From Actinotalea caeni (lineage in GTDB: Bacteria; Actinomycetota; Actinomycetes; Actinomycetales; Beutenbergiaceae), in NCBI RefSeq assembly GCF_009733795.1, contig NZ_WNXX01000026.1:1-38230 (forward strand): a stretch of 38,230 nucleotides of DNA. Reading direction: 5' to 3'. Below the pieces are notes generated by a model. It had not been told where the DNA came from, searched no databases, and saw nothing but the letters and a program-made list of their open reading frames with translations. Shown here piece after piece: positions 25,731 to 35,702 of the stretch. The position numbers and the translations under genes are program-made. How positions within the stretch are numbered: position 1 is the first letter of the stretch; every line of letters starts with the position of its first letter.

Positions 25731-26936
25731 TCAGCGGCGGCCGGGACGCGGGGTCTCGACGTCGACCTCCACCTCGACGAAGCGCGGCCGGTAGATCGAG
25801 GCGTCCTCGTACAGCTCGTCGCTGTCGAAGCTGTTGACGTTGTACGTCACCAAGAGGGTGTCGCGGGTGCGCAGCTCCGGGTGCTCGTGGGCGTTGTAGG
25901 CGAAGATGTTCGGGTTGCCGTAGCTGCCGAACGCACCCACCTCGGGCATCTCGTAGACGAGGCCGGCGGGCTGGAACGGCCCGGTCGGCGAGCACGAGGT
26001 GTAGGCGAGGATGTTGCGGCTGAAGATCTCGTTCGTGTCCTGCGTGATCAGCAGGTAGCCGTCGAGGTACGGGCTGACGCTGTACTCGTTGGCGACCCCG
26101 CTCATGACCGCGACGCTGTCGGTCTCCTCGTCGGACCACCCCTCACCGGTCCAGAACTCCCAGTGGTTGGTGAGGTCCCGGCCGTGCACCCGCGCGACGT
26201 GCATCGACTTGACCAGGCCCTGGTCGTCGACGCCGTACACGTAGGTGTAGCGGCCGGTGCTCTCCTCGGCCACGTAGCTGCCCCACTGGACACCGGTCTC
26301 CGACGGCAGCGACGTCAGGCTCGTCAGCTGCAGCGTGGTCCGGTCGAAGGTCGCGAGGTGGTTGCTGTCGAACCCGAAGTCCCACAGCCCGCCGCCGCCG
26401 TACCAGTAGCGCAGCGCCACCACCTGCACGTCCCCGCGCGGCGTCTGCAGCCCGTCGCCCACCCAGTACCAGCCCTGCGGCTCGTCGGTCGGCTGCGGGA
26501 TCAGCGAGGTGTCGTCCGGACCGGTGATCGTGGACAGCTCGCCGCGCCGGTCCTGCATCACGAAGCTGTTGTTGAGGAACGGCGAGTCCAGCGGGCGCGA
26601 CCCGTCCTCGGCGACCTCGCCGAGGAACGTGTCGGAGAAGACCCACAGGATCGTGTTGCCCTTGAGCGGGATCGAGTACGTCGAGTCGGCACCGGTCCAC
26701 TCGCCCGCCGTGTCGGCGTAGGTCGTGAACGTCTCGGTGAGGTCGGGCTCGGGCGCCCCGGTGAAGGTCAGCGTCGAGCCGGCGAGCCGGCACTCCCCCG
26801 GCCCGCCACCGCTCCCGGGACCCTGACCCTGACCGGGCCCGCCCGCGAGCGCCGGGCCCGCACCGACGAGGCCGAGGCCCGCCGCGAGCGTCAACGCGCC
26901 GAGCGCGGGGACGAGACGACGACGTGTACGCACCAT
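25731..26936 (-). CDS. Secreted DUF4185/DUF5005-like beta-propeller protein
   Basis: A 401-residue exported protein. A clear signal peptide (basic MVRTRRRLVP, hydrophobic core, cleavage after GPALA near residue 31) is followed by a Gly/Pro/Gln linker. The mature region has propeller-like strands: TFTTYADTAGEWTGADSTYS, GNTILWVFSDTFLG, SPFLNNSFVMQD, GWYWVGDGLQ and YSVSPYLDGYLLITQD. These resemble DUF4185/DUF5005 domains, related in shape to GH43-type five-bladed propellers. Catalytic residues cannot be assigned. The ATG at 26936 has AAGGAG eight bases upstream. It lies upstream of the sugar operon on the same strand, separated by a hairpin and the operon promoter, and may act on the same extracellular polymer. 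Confidence 0.8.
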   Translation of the reverse strand: MVRTRRRLVPALGALTLAAGLGLVGAGPALAGGPGQGQGPGSGGGPGECRLAGSTLTFTGAPEPDLTETFTTYADTAGEWTGADSTYSIPLKGNTILWVFSDTFLGEVAEDGSRPLDSPFLNNSFVMQDRRGELSTITGPDDTSLIPQPTDEPQGWYWVGDGLQTPRGDVQVVALRYWYGGGGLWDFGFDSNHLATFDRTTLQLTSLTSLPSETGVQWGSYVAEESTGRYTYVYGVDDQGLVKSMHVARVHGRDLTNHWEFWTGEGWSDEETDSVAVMSGVANEYSVSPYLDGYLLITQDTNEIFSRNILAYTSCSPTGPFQPAGLVYEMPEVGAFGSYGNPNIFAYNAHEHPELRTRDTLLVTYNVNSFDSDELYEDASIYRPRFVEVEVDVETPRPGRR

Positions 26937-27045
26937 GAGGACAGCTCCTTCGCTGTGGAGGGCGTGCACCCGGGCCCGAGCATGCCCGGCGCGCCCGCGC
27001 TCGTCAACTCCGTGAGGGCTGCCGGGGCGAGCCTGCCGACTCCAC

Positions 27046-27051
27046 TACTGT
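27046..27051 (+). promoter_or_regulatory. -10 element TACTGT of hisN (leaderless)
   Basis: TACTGT ends seven bases before the ATG at 27059, consistent with leaderless transcription. No ribosome-binding site is seen. Confidence 0.5.
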
Positions 27052-27058
27052 GCCGAGC

Positions 27059-27871
27059 ATGGAGCACGCCACCGCCGCGCGGCCGCGCTACGACGACGAC
27101 CTGCGCCTGGCCCACGTCATCGCCGACCAGGTCGACGCGCAGACGATGGCACGCTTCAAGGCGCAGGACCTGCACGTCGAGGCGAAGCCGGACACGTCGC
27201 CGGTGACCGACGCCGACCGCTCCGCCGAGGAGATCGTGCGCGCCCAGCTGGCGCGCACCCGGCCGCGCGACGCCGTCCTGGGCGAGGAGTTCGGTATCAC
27301 CGGCCACGGCGCGCGGCAGTGGGTCATCGACCCGATCGACGGCACGAAGAACTTCGTGCGGGGCGTGCCGGTGTGGGCGACGCTGATCGCGCTGCTCGAC
27401 GGCGACGACCCGGTCGTCGGTGTCGTGAGCGCACCGGCGCTCGGCCGACGCTGGTGGGCGGGCCGCGGCTCCGGCGCCTGGACGGGCCGCTCGCTCTCGG
27501 CCGCCACCCGGATCGAGGTCTCCGGCGTCACGCGGCTGGAGGACGCCTCGCTGTCCTACTCCAGCCTCGCCGGCTGGGCCGCGGCGGACCTCGACGAGGA
27601 GTTCCACGACCTCGAGTCGCGCTGCTGGCGCAGCCGCGCCTACGGCGACTTCTGGTCCTACATGCTGGTGGCCGAGGGCGCGGTGGACATCGCGTGCGAG
27701 CCCGAGCTCGAGCTCTACGACATGGCCGCCCTGGTGCCGATCGTCCTCGAGGCGGGTGGCCGCTTCACCTCCCTCACCGGCGAGGACGGGCCGTTCGGCG
27801 GCAGCGCCGTCGCCACGAACGGGCACCTGCACGACGAGGTGCTCGCGACGCTGGCGGCACGCGCCCGCTGA
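27059..27871 (+). CDS. hisN: Histidinol-phosphatase / inositol-monophosphatase family protein
   Basis: A 270-residue Mg-dependent phosphatase. Metal-site motifs are present: GEE (75-77), DPIDGTKNF (91-99) and the C-terminal [13 protein letters not shown], where Tyr replaces the usual Trp before the last Asp. In actinobacteria this subfamily serves as histidinol-phosphatase, and in Streptomyces it sits near aroA and rsgA, which supports HisN; a generic inositol phosphatase remains possible. The ATG at 27059 was chosen over a GTG at 27050 because it lies seven bases after a -10 element. The stop overlaps a bidirectional hairpin. Confidence 0.9.
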   Translation: MEHATAARPRYDDDLRLAHVIADQVDAQTMARFKAQDLHVEAKPDTSPVTDADRSAEEIVRAQLARTRPRDAVLGEEFGITGHGARQWVIDPIDGTKNFVRGVPVWATLIALLDGDDPVVGVVSAPALGRRWWAGRGSGAWTGRSLSAATRIEVSGVTRLEDASLSYSSLAGWAAADLDEEFHDLESRCWRSRAYGDFWSYMLVAEGAVDIACEPELELYDMAALVPIVLEAGGRFTSLTGEDGPFGGSAVATNGHLHDEVLATLAARAR

Positions 27872-27881
27872 GGGCGGGCGC
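27861..27881. terminator. Bidirectional terminator hairpin between hisN and the DUF6912-like gene
   Basis: GCGCCCGC (27861-27868) pairs perfectly with GCGGGCGC (27874-27881) around a five-base loop that spans the hisN stop codon. The flanking genes converge with 12 bases between their stops. Confidence 0.6.
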
Positions 27882-27883
27882 CG

Positions 27884-28339
27884 TCAGCCGTCGGCGAGCC
27901 GCGCGGCGAGCTCCGCACGCTCGGAGGCGTCGTACCAGAGCATGTCGAGGTCGGCGACCGCCTCGACCGCGTCCTCGTCCCCGGCGACGGCGGCTCGCAC
28001 GAGACCGGCGGTCTCCTCGTCGTCGGGGTCGTCGACGTGGATGCTCACGACGGCGGACCAGGGCACGTCGGGCGCCTCGACGGCGGTGAGCACGCCGTCG
28101 GCCTCGACGGCGGGGGCCGCCGCGACGTCGGCCGAGACGACGACGCGCACCGGGACGTCGTCGGCCGTGAGCCGGGCGAGCGAGGCGTCGGCGGCGTCGA
28201 GGAACGCCGGCAGCTCCAGCTCCTCCTCCGAGCCGGGGCTGGCGGCGCGCAGCGCCGCGGTGACCGCGTGGGCCGTGCGGGCGGAGATGCCGTCGGGCGC
28301 GGTGAGGTCGGCCGACGTCGCAGGCAGATAGATCCGCAT
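27884..28339 (-). CDS. Conserved actinobacterial hypothetical protein (DUF6912-like)
   Basis: A 151-residue acidic protein starting MRIYLPATSADLTA. It resembles the small actinobacterial family annotated as DUF6912. It contains no signal peptide, membrane segment or recognisable catalytic motif. Two Val/Ala-rich strand-helix stretches (VRVVVSADVAAA and VVSIHVDDPDDEE) suggest an alpha/beta fold. The ATG lies six bases after TAGGGT, so its mRNA is probably leaderless. It converges with hisN and lies just downstream of the TadZ-like gene on the same strand, but with its own promoter. No function can be given. Confidence 0.78.
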   Translation of the reverse strand: MRIYLPATSADLTAPDGISARTAHAVTAALRAASPGSEEELELPAFLDAADASLARLTADDVPVRVVVSADVAAAPAVEADGVLTAVEAPDVPWSAVVSIHVDDPDDEETAGLVRAAVAGDEDAVEAVADLDMLWYDASERAELAARLADG

Positions 28340-28345
28340 GCGCCG

Positions 28346-28351
28346 ACCCTA
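28346..28351 (-). promoter_or_regulatory. -10 element TAGGGT of the DUF6912-like gene (leaderless)
   Basis: TAGGGT on the minus strand is six bases from the ATG at 28339, the same arrangement as at 6470 and 31171. Confidence 0.55.
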
Positions 28352-28373
28352 CGGCGGCGCGGGCCGCGACCTG

Positions 28374-29606
28374 CTAGCGACGGCGCCGGCGCCGCCCGCG
28401 GCTCGCGGCCGGGACACCGAGCCGGGCCGCGAGATCGGCGATCGCGGTGCGCGCGGGCGAGCGGGGCGCGGTCTCGGCGAGCGTGGCGCCGGCGAGCGCG
28501 GCGCGGTCGCAGGCCGGCCGGTCGTCGGGCACCAGCAGCACGTCGGCGACCCCGGCGAAGCGGTGCAGCGCCTCGCGCACCGAGTCGCCCGGGCGAGGGC
28601 CGGCGGCGTCGGTGCGCACCCGGGTCACCACGACGTGCCGCTCGGCGGGCAGCCCCTGCCGTCCCTCGAGGTCGAGGAGGGTCTGCACCAGCCGCTGCAC
28701 GGCGACCGGCTCGGCCGCCCCGACGGTGACCATCGCGTCGGCGGCCGCCGTGGCCGAGGCCGTGACCGCGTTGCGGCGCGGCCCCAGCACCGCGTCGAGA
28801 CCGACGGTGCGCTCGTCGTCGGGCACCCACGTCCCGGTCTCGACGACGACCCAGTCGGCCAGCCTGCGAGCGGGCTCCCAGAGCGCGTCGATCCCGGCCC
28901 CGCTGACCTCGCGCCAGCGAGAGCTGCGCGGCAGCCCGGGCAGCACGAGCATGCGGTCGTTCACGCGCGCGCACAGCCGCAGCAGCGACGCCGGCTCGAG
29001 CGTGCCCTGATCGGCGGCGCGGACGGCCGCGGCCAGCCCGGCGGACTCCTCGAGCAGGCCGAGCGAGGTGGCGACCGCTGCGCCCCAGACGTCGGCGTCC
29101 ACGAGCAGCACGCGCGCACCCGCCGCGGCGATCTCCGCCGCGAGGTTGATCGCGACGGTGGTGCGCCCCGGGGCGCCGTGCGCACCGCCGACGGTGACCA
29201 GCCGCCCCGGCGGGCTCTCGACGGCCGGGGCCGCCTCGGCCGCCGGCTCGGGCGGCACGAGCGGCAGCACGGCGGCCGCCGCCGCGACGGCCTCCACCAC
29301 GGGCGCCGCACCCGCGTCGTCGACCACGGCGGTGGCGCCCATCGCCGTGTAGCGGTCGCGGTCGGCCGCGCCGCACACGACGATCGTGGCGGTGCCGACC
29401 TGCGCGAGGCGCGCCACCAGCGGGCGGTCCGGCTCGTGAGCGGCGGCGACGACCGCGACGGAGCCGAGCCCGGCGAGCGCGGCGCCCGCGAGCTCGGCGA
29501 CGTCGGCGCAGCGCCGGACGACGACGAGGTCGGCCGTGCGGTCGACGGCCGCGACCACCTCCTGCTCGAGGTCCCCCGTGAGCGCGACCAGCACCCCGTG
29601 CGCCAC
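28374..29606 (-). CDS. CpaE/TadZ-like ParA-superfamily ATPase with deviant Walker A
   Basis: A 410-residue protein. An N-terminal receiver-like domain (about residues 1-115) is followed by an Ala/Pro/Glu linker and a MinD/ParA-type domain. The Walker A region reads GGAHGAPGRTT (140-150), where the family KGGxGKT has lost both the signature Lys and the P-loop Lys (now Arg). The A' motif LLVDADVWG (about 167-175) is kept. This architecture matches TadZ/CpaE localisation factors of Flp pilus systems, some of which are atypical ATPases. It starts at a GTG two bases after the stop of the CpaB-like gene. The C-terminus is a basic RGRRRRRR tail. No other tad genes are in the window, so a pilus role is uncertain. 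Confidence 0.8.
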   Translation of the reverse strand: MAHGVLVALTGDLEQEVVAAVDRTADLVVVRRCADVAELAGAALAGLGSVAVVAAAHEPDRPLVARLAQVGTATIVVCGAADRDRYTAMGATAVVDDAGAAPVVEAVAAAAAVLPLVPPEPAAEAAPAVESPPGRLVTVGGAHGAPGRTTVAINLAAEIAAAGARVLLVDADVWGAAVATSLGLLEESAGLAAAVRAADQGTLEPASLLRLCARVNDRMLVLPGLPRSSRWREVSGAGIDALWEPARRLADWVVVETGTWVPDDERTVGLDAVLGPRRNAVTASATAAADAMVTVGAAEPVAVQRLVQTLLDLEGRQGLPAERHVVVTRVRTDAAGPRPGDSVREALHRFAGVADVLLVPDDRPACDRAALAGATLAETAPRSPARTAIADLAARLGVPAASRGRRRRRR

Positions 29607-29608
29607 GG

Positions 29609-30253
29609 TCAGCCCACCCCGCCCCCGAGCTGAGGCACCACGTGCACGACGCCGTCGGCCGTGAGCGCCGCCAGCACCGCGCCGAGCTCGTCCTCGTCGA
29701 CGAGCACCTGCACCTGCACCTGGTCGCTGCCGACGAACACCGAGCTCGAGGCGTGGACGGCACGCACCACCGCACCCGTGACGAGCGGCTCCGGCGGCAG
29801 CAGCGCACCCTGCGAGCCGGCGGGGTCGGGCATCGCGACCCACAGGTCGACGACCGACCCCTCGCCCACGAGGTCCTGCATCGCTGCGTCCATCGGCACC
29901 TGCACCGGCCGCAGCCCGACGTCGTCGGCCGAGGCGAGCGCGGCGAGCGGGACCAGCTCTCCCGCCGTCACCGTGCGCGTGACGACCGCGCCGTCGACCA
30001 GCGCGGAGCCGGGCACGAGGTAGACGTCGTCGACGGCGTCCATGCGCACCTGCACGACCTGGAGGTCCTCGGCGGTCACGACCTCGCCGGGCGTCAGCGC
30101 GGTGCGCGCCTGGTAGACCTCGACCGAGGCGTCCGCGCGCGAGACCGCCCACGACCCGAGCACCACCGACGCCACGACCAGCAGCACCCCCACGCCCAGT
30201 CTCGGGTCACGCCAGCTGGGTCGGCGCATGCGCGCTGCACTCGTCTCGGCCAC
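29609..30253 (-). CDS. SAF-domain protein (CpaB/RcpC-like)
   Basis: A 214-residue membrane-anchored protein. One N-terminal helix (about residues 19-37, LGVGVLLVVASVVLGSWAV) is followed by a SAF domain with the typical TALTPGEVVTAEDLQVVQV stretch (about 51-69) and a C-terminal beta-rich region similar to CpaB/RcpC. CpaB proteins assist Flp pilus assembly at the cell envelope. The GTG at 30253 is preceded by GAGGGG; an ATG eight codons in (MRRPSWRDP) is an alternative. It forms a two-gene operon with the TadZ-like gene. The expected partners CpaA, CpaF, TadB, TadC and a pilin are not in the window. Confidence 0.82.
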   Translation of the reverse strand: MAETSAARMRRPSWRDPRLGVGVLLVVASVVLGSWAVSRADASVEVYQARTALTPGEVVTAEDLQVVQVRMDAVDDVYLVPGSALVDGAVVTRTVTAGELVPLAALASADDVGLRPVQVPMDAAMQDLVGEGSVVDLWVAMPDPAGSQGALLPPEPLVTGAVVRAVHASSSVFVGSDQVQVQVLVDEDELGAVLAALTADGVVHVVPQLGGGVG

Positions 30254-30288
30254 CTTCTACCCCCTCAGGACCGGCGCGTCTGCCAGGG

Positions 30289-30294
30289 ACACTA
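30289..30294 (-). promoter_or_regulatory. Candidate -10 element TAGTGT of the CpaB-TadZ-like operon
   Basis: TAGTGT on the minus strand would give a leader of about 30 bases before the GTG at 30253, which has a ribosome-binding site. No -35 is evident. Confidence 0.4.
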
Positions 30295-30434
30295 GTGCAG
30301 CCGCCACACGCGCGCGGCGGCCCGTCCACCGCCCCTGACCCCCGCGACGCACCGCTCCGGCGGCTGCCGCGGGCATCCACAGGCGCGGACCGCGGCGTTT
30401 TCGCCGACGCCGCCGATGGTGGGACACTGCGGGC

Positions 30435-30650
30435 ATGGAGCCACGTTTCCTGTCGCTCGCCGACGTGTGCGAGGTGCTTCAGGTACCGCTGCCCACCGTG
30501 CGCGCGCTCGTGCGCAGCGGTGAGCTGCGGGCGATCCAGGTCGGCGGCAAGGGCACCTGGCGCGTCGAGCGCAGCGCCCTGGAGTCCTACATCGAGCACC
30601 GCTACGCCGTCGAGGAGCAGCGCCTGCGGGGCGAGACCGTCCGCGACTGA
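30435..30650 (+). CDS. Small helix-turn-helix (excisionase/MerR-like) DNA-binding protein
   Basis: A 71-residue protein made almost entirely of one winged helix-turn-helix of the excisionase/MerR type: FLSLADVCEVLQVPLPTVRALVRSGEL followed by the wing AIQVGGKGTWRVERSALESYI. Similar stand-alone proteins are conserved across actinobacteria, where they sit on the chromosome away from any phage, so this is probably a host regulator rather than a true excisionase. It is divergent from the CpaB-TadZ-like pair across 181 bases and could regulate it. A weak -10 (GACACT, 30423-30428) is six bases before the ATG. It ends in a small hairpin shared with the convergent gene. Confidence 0.85.
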   Translation: MEPRFLSLADVCEVLQVPLPTVRALVRSGELRAIQVGGKGTWRVERSALESYIEHRYAVEEQRLRGETVRD

Positions 30651-30661
30651 CGCGCCGTCAG
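30647..30661. terminator. Short hairpin between convergent genes
   Basis: CTGACG (30647-30652) pairs perfectly with CGTCAG (30656-30661) around CGC. The structure spans both convergent stop codons. Confidence 0.4.
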
Positions 30662-31164
30662 GTCGAGGAGATCCCCGTCAGGGCGGCCCACGGCACCCCG
30701 AGCACCCCGCCCTGCGTCGCGAGGTCGAGGTGGTCCGCCCCGACGCGGACGACGAGCCCGACCTGGTCGCCGCCGAGGGTGTGCACGAGCACCTGCTGCC
30801 CCTCCGCCGCCAGCGCGCGCAGCACGTGACCGAGCCCGAGGCCGCGATCGACCGCGGCCGGCGGCGGCGCGGCGCCCGCCAGCGGCCACACCAGCGCCAC
30901 CGCTGACATCGGCACCAGGTGCCGACGCTCGCCCTCGGCGAGCAGCACCCACTCCTGCGCGACGTCGACGACGACGCCGCTGCGGTCGGACCCGTCGACG
31001 AGGCGCACGGTCAACGGGTGGCCGCGGCGCGCCCGCACGCGGTCTCCCAACCTCGTGGCGGCCGCCTCCGCCTCCGCCAGCTCGCGGATCTCCTCGTCGT
31101 CGGCGCTGCGCTGCTCGGCCTCCCACTGCGCCTGCAGATCGGCGAACAAGGCGTCCCAACGCAC
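30658..31164 (-). CDS. Conserved hypothetical protein, Sm-like barrel suspected
   Basis: A 168-residue cytosolic protein of unknown function. The N-terminal third is helical and acidic (MRWDALFADLQAQWEAEQRS, DDEEIRELAEAEAAATRLGD). The rest has alternating strands (TVRLVDGSDRSGVVVDVAQE, WVLLAEGERRHLVPMSAVAL, VLVHTLGGDQVGLVVRVGAD, LDLATQGGVLGVPWAALTGI) that appear twice, like a duplicated small beta-barrel. The GTG start lies six bases after TAGGGT, so the mRNA is probably leaderless. It is divergent from the LysM gene and convergent with the small HTH gene. I do not recognise a named family. Confidence 0.75.
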   Translation of the reverse strand: MRWDALFADLQAQWEAEQRSADDEEIRELAEAEAAATRLGDRVRARRGHPLTVRLVDGSDRSGVVVDVAQEWVLLAEGERRHLVPMSAVALVWPLAGAAPPPAAVDRGLGLGHVLRALAAEGQQVLVHTLGGDQVGLVVRVGADHLDLATQGGVLGVPWAALTGISST

Positions 31165-31170
31165 CCGCCC

Positions 31171-31176
31171 ACCCTA
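31171..31176 (-). promoter_or_regulatory. -10 element TAGGGT of the 168-residue hypothetical gene (leaderless)
   Basis: TAGGGT on the minus strand is six bases from the GTG at 31164. Confidence 0.5.
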
Positions 31177-31257
31177 CGGATCGTGGCACGAGCGGGCACC
31201 CCGTGCGTCCACAGCAGACCCCGGACGGTGGACAGGAGAGCGCACGACTGATAGGAA

Positions 31258-31286
31258 CTGACATGAACCGACAGCAACGCTAGGGA
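31258..31286 (+). promoter_or_regulatory. Promoter of the LysM gene (CTGACA-N17-TAGGGA, leaderless)
   Basis: CTGACA (31258-31263) and TAGGGA (31281-31286) are separated by exactly 17 bases, and the ATG at 31293 follows six bases later. This is the most complete housekeeping promoter in the window. Confidence 0.65.
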
Positions 31287-31292
31287 ACAGAT

Positions 31293-32102
31293 ATGGACGC
31301 GAGGAGCGATCGGCTCACCGGTCGGACGATCGGCGCGCTGGGTGCCGCGGCCGCCTCGGCCGCGGGTCTGCTGCTCCTCGCGGCCTCGTTCGGATCCCGT
31401 GGTGCGCTCGCGGTGCGCACGGTCGACGACGCCGTCACCGTCGCCGCGCACGCGGTCGGCGCCGCGGTGCTGCTCTGGTACCTCGTCACCGCGGTCGTCG
31501 CCGCCGCCTGTCTCGCGGCCCGCGCGGCCGGTGCGGCGTGGGTGGGGCTCGAGGCGCACGTCGCCCGGCTCGGCGCCCCCGTGCTGCGGCGGGCGCTGGT
31601 CGCCGGCGGCGGAGCCCTGGTCGCGATGACCGCCGTGCTGGCGCCCGCCACCGCGGTGCCCGACGGTGTCGCGGACGACCTCGGCTGGGGCGCCACCGCC
31701 GAGCCCGCGCCGCAGGACGACGGCAGCCCGCCCGCCGCACCACGCGAGGGGGCAGGTGCCGGCGCGGCCACGCCCGAGAGCGACGCCGGGAACCACGACC
31801 CGGCCGGCGGCGCCGACCCCACCACGCCCGAGGCACCCGAGGAACCCGAGGCAGGCGATGTCGAGGTCGCGCCCGCTGCGGGCTCCCTCCTCGACGCCTC
31901 GACCTACACGGTCGTCGAGGGCGACTCGCTCTGGGCGATCGCGCAGGCCGCGCTGCCGGGCGACCCCGACGTCGACGACGTCGCCCGAGCCTGGCCCGCC
32001 TGGTACGAGGCGAACCGCGACGTCGTCGGCCCGGACCCCGATCTCATCCACCCCGGTCAGGTGCTGCTGGTGCCCGACCACGACACCGAGGAGCACGCAT
32101 GA
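31293..32102 (+). CDS. Membrane-anchored LysM-domain protein
   Basis: A 269-residue protein. Three hydrophobic segments (about residues 13-31, 50-75 and 98-118) suggest an N-terminal membrane region. An acidic, Pro/Ala-rich linker (about 120-200) then leads to a C-terminal LysM domain (about 205-262, YTVVEGDSLWAIAQAALPGD and NPGQV-like HPGQVLLVP). The LysM domain would bind peptidoglycan outside the membrane. The stop overlaps the start of the Rv3235-family gene by four bases, so the two are co-translated. The arrangement upstream of secA suggests a cell-envelope role, though its partner is unknown. Confidence 0.88.
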   Translation: MDARSDRLTGRTIGALGAAAASAAGLLLLAASFGSRGALAVRTVDDAVTVAAHAVGAAVLLWYLVTAVVAAACLAARAAGAAWVGLEAHVARLGAPVLRRALVAGGGALVAMTAVLAPATAVPDGVADDLGWGATAEPAPQDDGSPPAAPREGAGAGAATPESDAGNHDPAGGADPTTPEAPEEPEAGDVEVAPAAGSLLDASTYTVVEGDSLWAIAQAALPGDPDVDDVARAWPAWYEANRDVVGPDPDLIHPGQVLLVPDHDTEEHA

Positions 32103-32605
32103 CCACGCTCGCCACGACCGAGCCGCCCACCGTCACGGTCCCCGCCCCGGCACGCACCCGGCCGCCCCGGCTGCACGGTCCGCGCCCGTGGGACCGCATC
32201 GCCTTCCGCGCGCCGGAGCGCAGCCCGTCCGCCCACGACGACGCCGCACCCCATCTCGTCTGGCCGCAGCCGGTCGTCGTCGACCTGCCGGAGCCCGGTG
32301 CGTGGTGCGGCGCGCTCGTGCGCACCTGCGTCGAGGTGCTGCTGGGCGCCCGACCCGCCGCGCAGCTCGCACGCTGGCTCACCGACGACCTCTACGTGTC
32401 GATGAGCCGCCGCGCGGGGCTCGCGCAGGCGCTGCCGACGTCCGCGCGCCGGGTGCAGGTGCTGCGCGTGCACACCTGCGAGCTCCCCGGCTCCCGCCAC
32501 GAGGCGTCGGTGGTGCTGCACGACGGTCGCCGCGTCCGGGCGGCCGCGGTCCGCATCGAGGTCTACCGCGGTCGCTGGCGCGCCACCGCGCTGGAGATCG
32601 GCTGA
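32099..32605 (+). CDS. Rv3235-family protein
   Basis: A 168-residue protein matching the actinobacterial Rv3235 family by its layout and its place next to secA. A disordered Pro-rich N-terminus (about 1-65) precedes a compact domain with ARTLVRTCVEVL-like sequence (residues about 80-95), ARWLTDDLYVSMSRRAG, a strand RVQVLRVHTCEL and the ending RGRWRATALEIG. The fold resembles a small alpha-plus-beta domain, and the function is unknown. The ATG at 32099 overlaps the LysM stop (ATGA) and has AGGAG upstream. The gene converges on secA. Confidence 0.85.
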   Translation: MTTLATTEPPTVTVPAPARTRPPRLHGPRPWDRIAFRAPERSPSAHDDAAPHLVWPQPVVVDLPEPGAWCGALVRTCVEVLLGARPAAQLARWLTDDLYVSMSRRAGLAQALPTSARRVQVLRVHTCELPGSRHEASVVLHDGRRVRAAAVRIEVYRGRWRATALEIG

Positions 32606-32718
32606 ACCGACACTCTCGCACGGCACGCGGGTGGCGTCCCTCGCGAGGCCGCTTCGCGCCCGCGGGCCACGACGAGCCGACGGCGCCCACGCACCCGCCG
32701 CCCGCGACGGCGTCCGGG

Positions 32719-32739
32719 AGCGCGCCGCGTCCGCGCGCT
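32719..32739. terminator. Hairpin between convergent Rv3235-like gene and secA
   Basis: AGCGCGC (32719-32725) pairs perfectly with GCGCGCT (32733-32739) around a seven-base loop. The rest of the 139-base convergent gap holds nothing recognisable. Confidence 0.45.
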
Positions 32740-32744
32740 GACCG

Positions 32745-35627
<2,883 letters not shown>

Positions 35628-35670
35628 ACTGGCTCCTGGTTCGTGCGGGATGAGCGACTGACTGCCGACC

Positions 35671-35676
35671 ATCGTA
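35671..35676 (-). promoter_or_regulatory. Candidate -10 element TACGAT of secA
   Basis: TACGAT on the minus strand would give a leader of roughly 35-40 bases before the GTG at 35627. No -35 matches. Confidence 0.35.
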
Positions 35677-35702
35677 CGTGCGGGCGCCCGGCCCGCCCGC
35701 TC

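Noticed and set aside
30435-30650. Phage excisionase or mobile-element remnant
   Set aside because: The small HTH protein resembles excisionases, but no integrase, att-like repeat or phage gene is nearby, and similar stand-alone genes are chromosomal in actinobacteria.
35628-35672. Fifteen-residue upstream extension of SecA
   Set aside because: The GTG at 35627 has an AGGAG ribosome-binding site and gives the conserved family N-terminus. The longer frame has neither.
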